Below are positions 4,899 through 6,320 of a DNA stretch of 6,320 bases, in pieces. The stretch's first letter is position 1; each line of letters opens with the position of its first letter. A program made the translations under genes and the position numbers. The notes beneath the pieces were generated by a model. It was not told where the DNA came from, did not search any database, and was given only the letters and a program-made list of their open reading frames with translations. The stretch covers positions 1 through 6,320 of the forward strand of contig JAZNHI010000012.1 in assembly GCA_045576895.1 (NCBI GenBank), read 5' to 3'. This stretch comes from UBA3792 sp045576895 (GTDB taxonomy: Bacteria; Bacillota; Clostridia; Christensenellales; CAG-138).

Positions 4899-6253
4899 AG
4901 TCCCTCTCTTTCCCGTTGGACCGCCCAACGCATGATTTTTCCGCTCGCCGTGCGCGGCAGCGGTTTTTCGTAAAACTCAATGAACCGGATCTGCTGATTG
5001 CGCGGACGCGCATCCAGCACCGGACGGATCCTTGCCCAGATCGGCGCGGGATCGCGCATCCCGCCCTCGAGCACAAGGATTGGCAGATCGTTGATCAGCA
5101 GCACGCAGACGGACTCGCCGCCGAGCGCGTCCGAAAGCGCCTGTTCGTATTCGGGCAGATACAGCTTTGTGCCGTCGGAGAGGACCAGCATCTCCTTTTT
5201 GCGACCGGTGAGGCGGAGCTTGCCGTCCCCGTCCAGCGCGCCGAGGTCGCCGGTATGCAGCACGCCGTCCTTCAGGACCGCTTCGGTATCCGCGGGACGC
5301 CGCCAGTAACCCTGCATGATGCAGGTGGGCGCTTCGATCAGAACCTCGCCGTCGTCGGCGATCGTGATCCTGTCGTCGGGACAGACCGTCATCGCGTACG
5401 GATCGCCCTCGCCCAAAGACAGCGCAACGCCGGAGCTGGTCTCCGTCAGCCCGTAGCCGAAGCAGACGCGCGCGTCGGTCGCCTTTGCCGCGGTCAGGAT
5501 CGATTCGGGACAGCCGCCCGCGCCGATCAGAATCAGCCTGAGCTCCGGATTCAGCGCGCGGTATTTCAGCAGAAAGCCCAGAAGCGCCGGAACGGCGGAA
5601 AGCGCCGTCGGACGGAACAGGATGCAGTCCTCGTGATAATGACGCTGCCCGCGGGACAGCGCGACGCACGCGCCGCAGGAAAGTCCCCACAGAAGTCCGC
5701 AGACGAAGCCGAACACATGGTCGAGCGGCAGCATGCAAAGGAGGGTGTCTTCGGGGGAGAGCGGCAGGAGCGCGCCGCCGTTATAGGCGGAATTCATCAG
5801 GGATGCGTCGGTCAGCACGACCGCCTTTGCGCGGCTCGTCGTGCCGGATGTGAAGAACAGAAGCCTGCCCGCGCCGCCCTCGGCGGATTCGGAAAGCAGC
5901 GGCTGCAGCATGTCGCAAAGATCGGGATCGCCCCAAAGTGTGTCGAGCTCCGCTTCCTTCACCTGATCGGAAAGGACTTCGTCCGCGGCGTTTTCGTTCA
6001 AAAGCACGGTGCGTCTTCCGGCAAGCACGGAGGCAAAGATCTCGATCACGCAGTCGAACGAGCCATTCGACAGGATCCCGTAGGACCGCTTGTTTTCGCC
6101 GCGCAGCACGTCGGCGCGCGCGTTCACGCGATCGAGCAGCTCGGAAAAGGTGCAGACTGCGATTGCGCCGTGCCGTTCATATCGCAGCGCGGGCGCGTCG
6201 GGCGTCTGTTCCGCCCAATGGAAGAGCAATTCGGAAAAACCGGAAAACCGCAT
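4895..6253 (-). CDS. AMP-forming acyl-ACP/acyl-CoA synthetase-like ligase
   Basis: A 452-residue member of the ANL (acyl/aryl-CoA synthetase, NRPS adenylation, luciferase) superfamily. It makes an acyl-AMP from ATP and a carboxylic acid and passes the acyl group to a thiol. Core motifs are in order: P-loop FFTSGTTSRAKA (133-144), FGYGLTETSS (265-274), TGDLG (334-338, ribose-binding Asp336), hinge-region GRKKEM (350-355), and PRTASGK with catalytic Lys439. The A8 region, VLSDGTKLYLPEYE, resembles long-chain acyl synthetases more than acetyl-CoA synthetases. The protein is shorter than the usual 500-550 residues, mainly in the N-terminal part, and I see no room for the extra insertion typical of fatty acyl-AMP ligases. 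Start at 6253 follows GGAGGTGAT closely. Its stop overlaps the ACP start by 4 nt, which strongly suggests that the acyl acceptor is this ACP rather than CoA. The acid used (fatty, aryl or amino acid) cannot be told from sequence. It is the first gene of the cassette, with a promoter just upstream. Confidence 0.9.
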   Translation of the reverse strand: MRFSGFSELLFHWAEQTPDAPALRYERHGAIAVCTFSELLDRVNARADVLRGENKRSYGILSNGSFDCVIEIFASVLAGRRTVLLNENAADEVLSDQVKEAELDTLWGDPDLCDMLQPLLSESAEGGAGRLLFFTSGTTSRAKAVVLTDASLMNSAYNGGALLPLSPEDTLLCMLPLDHVFGFVCGLLWGLSCGACVALSRGQRHYHEDCILFRPTALSAVPALLGFLLKYRALNPELRLILIGAGGCPESILTAAKATDARVCFGYGLTETSSGVALSLGEGDPYAMTVCPDDRITIADDGEVLIEAPTCIMQGYWRRPADTEAVLKDGVLHTGDLGALDGDGKLRLTGRKKEMLVLSDGTKLYLPEYEQALSDALGGESVCVLLINDLPILVLEGGMRDPAPIWARIRPVLDARPRNQQIRFIEFYEKPLPRTASGKIMRWAVQREREGL

Positions 6254-6256
6254 AGG

Positions 6257-6265
6257 ATCACCTCC
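6257..6265 (-). promoter_or_regulatory. Strong RBS of the AMP ligase
   Basis: GGAGGTGAT on the minus strand, an extended match to the 3' end of 16S rRNA, with 7 nt between GGAGG and ATG at 6253. This is the strongest RBS in the window. The two overlapping genes downstream have poor ones, which fits coupling of all three from this site. Confidence 0.85.
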
Positions 6266-6274
6266 GTACCGATT

Positions 6275-6303
6275 ATTGTATCACAGAATGCACATAAAGA
6301 AAA
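6275..6303 (-). promoter_or_regulatory. Likely extended -10 promoter of the ligase/ACP/thioesterase operon
   Basis: On the minus strand, TACAAT (6280-6275, 5 of 6 to TATAAT) is preceded directly by TGA, giving the TGn extended -10 form. The hexamer 17 nt upstream is TTTTCT (6303-6298), a poor -35 (3 of 6), which an extended -10 can tolerate. Transcription would begin near 6268, leaving a leader of only about 15 nt. The region 6254-6320 is AT-rich compared with the coding DNA and holds no gene that I can see. Confidence 0.55.
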
Positions 6304-6320
6304 GGATTTTTCACGGGAAA

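Noticed and set aside
4977..5738. Minus-strand open frame of 253 codons in a second frame of the ligase gene
   Set aside because: Arg-rich, low-complexity out-of-frame reading within the ligase; the in-frame product has all ANL motifs.

Overview
All seven genes in this window lie on the minus strand, packed tightly and in the order (reading 6320 to 1): AMP-forming acyl ligase, small acyl carrier protein (ACP), Fat-type acyl-ACP thioesterase, GH13 alpha-amylase-family enzyme, transketolase N-terminal subunit, transketolase C-terminal subunit, and a malic enzyme that runs off the left edge. The DNA looks GC-rich, the Shine-Dalgarno sequences are strong (AAGGAGG, GGAGGTGAT), transketolase is split into two genes, and both a prokaryotic Fat-type thioesterase and a short-form malic enzyme are present. 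Together these suggest a GC-rich anaerobic Clostridia-type Firmicute, perhaps an uncultured gut lineage. That is an inference; no taxonomic marker gene is present.

Layout. At the right end, 6254-6320 is a leader with a likely extended -10 promoter (TGA-TACAAT) and a near-perfect anti-16S ribosome-binding site. It drives the ligase (6253-4895), ACP (4898-4644) and thioesterase (4647-3925). The three genes are joined by two 4-nt ATGA stop/start overlaps, so they are probably translated in a coupled way. The GH13 gene (3905-2646) follows after 19 nt with its own RBS and is probably on the same transcript. A 111-nt gap (2535-2645) then holds a well-formed sigma-A-type promoter (TTGCGA, 17 nt, TATACT), a perfect 7-bp stem-loop in the leader and an AAGGAGG RBS. 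This starts a second unit: transketolase N subunit (2534-1692), C subunit (1687-725) and malic enzyme (703 to beyond position 1).

How the genes work together. The second unit is central carbon metabolism: the two polypeptides form one thiamine-diphosphate transketolase for the non-oxidative pentose phosphate pathway, and malic enzyme makes pyruvate, CO2 and NAD(P)H from malate. The first unit is less ordinary. The ligase can activate a carboxylic acid as an acyl-AMP, the ACP can accept it as a thioester, and the thioesterase can release it again. No ketosynthase, reductase or acyltransferase is visible between loading and release. The ACP lacks most of the acidic helix-II residues expected of a fatty-acid-synthase ACP, so it looks like a dedicated carrier. 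This ligase/ACP/thioesterase cassette is the best candidate here for an undescribed pathway, but its substrate and product cannot be read from the sequence.

Many long plus-strand open frames exist, but they are antisense shadows of the minus-strand genes, as expected in GC-rich coding DNA. No RNA genes, insertion sequences, CRISPR arrays or attachment sites were seen.
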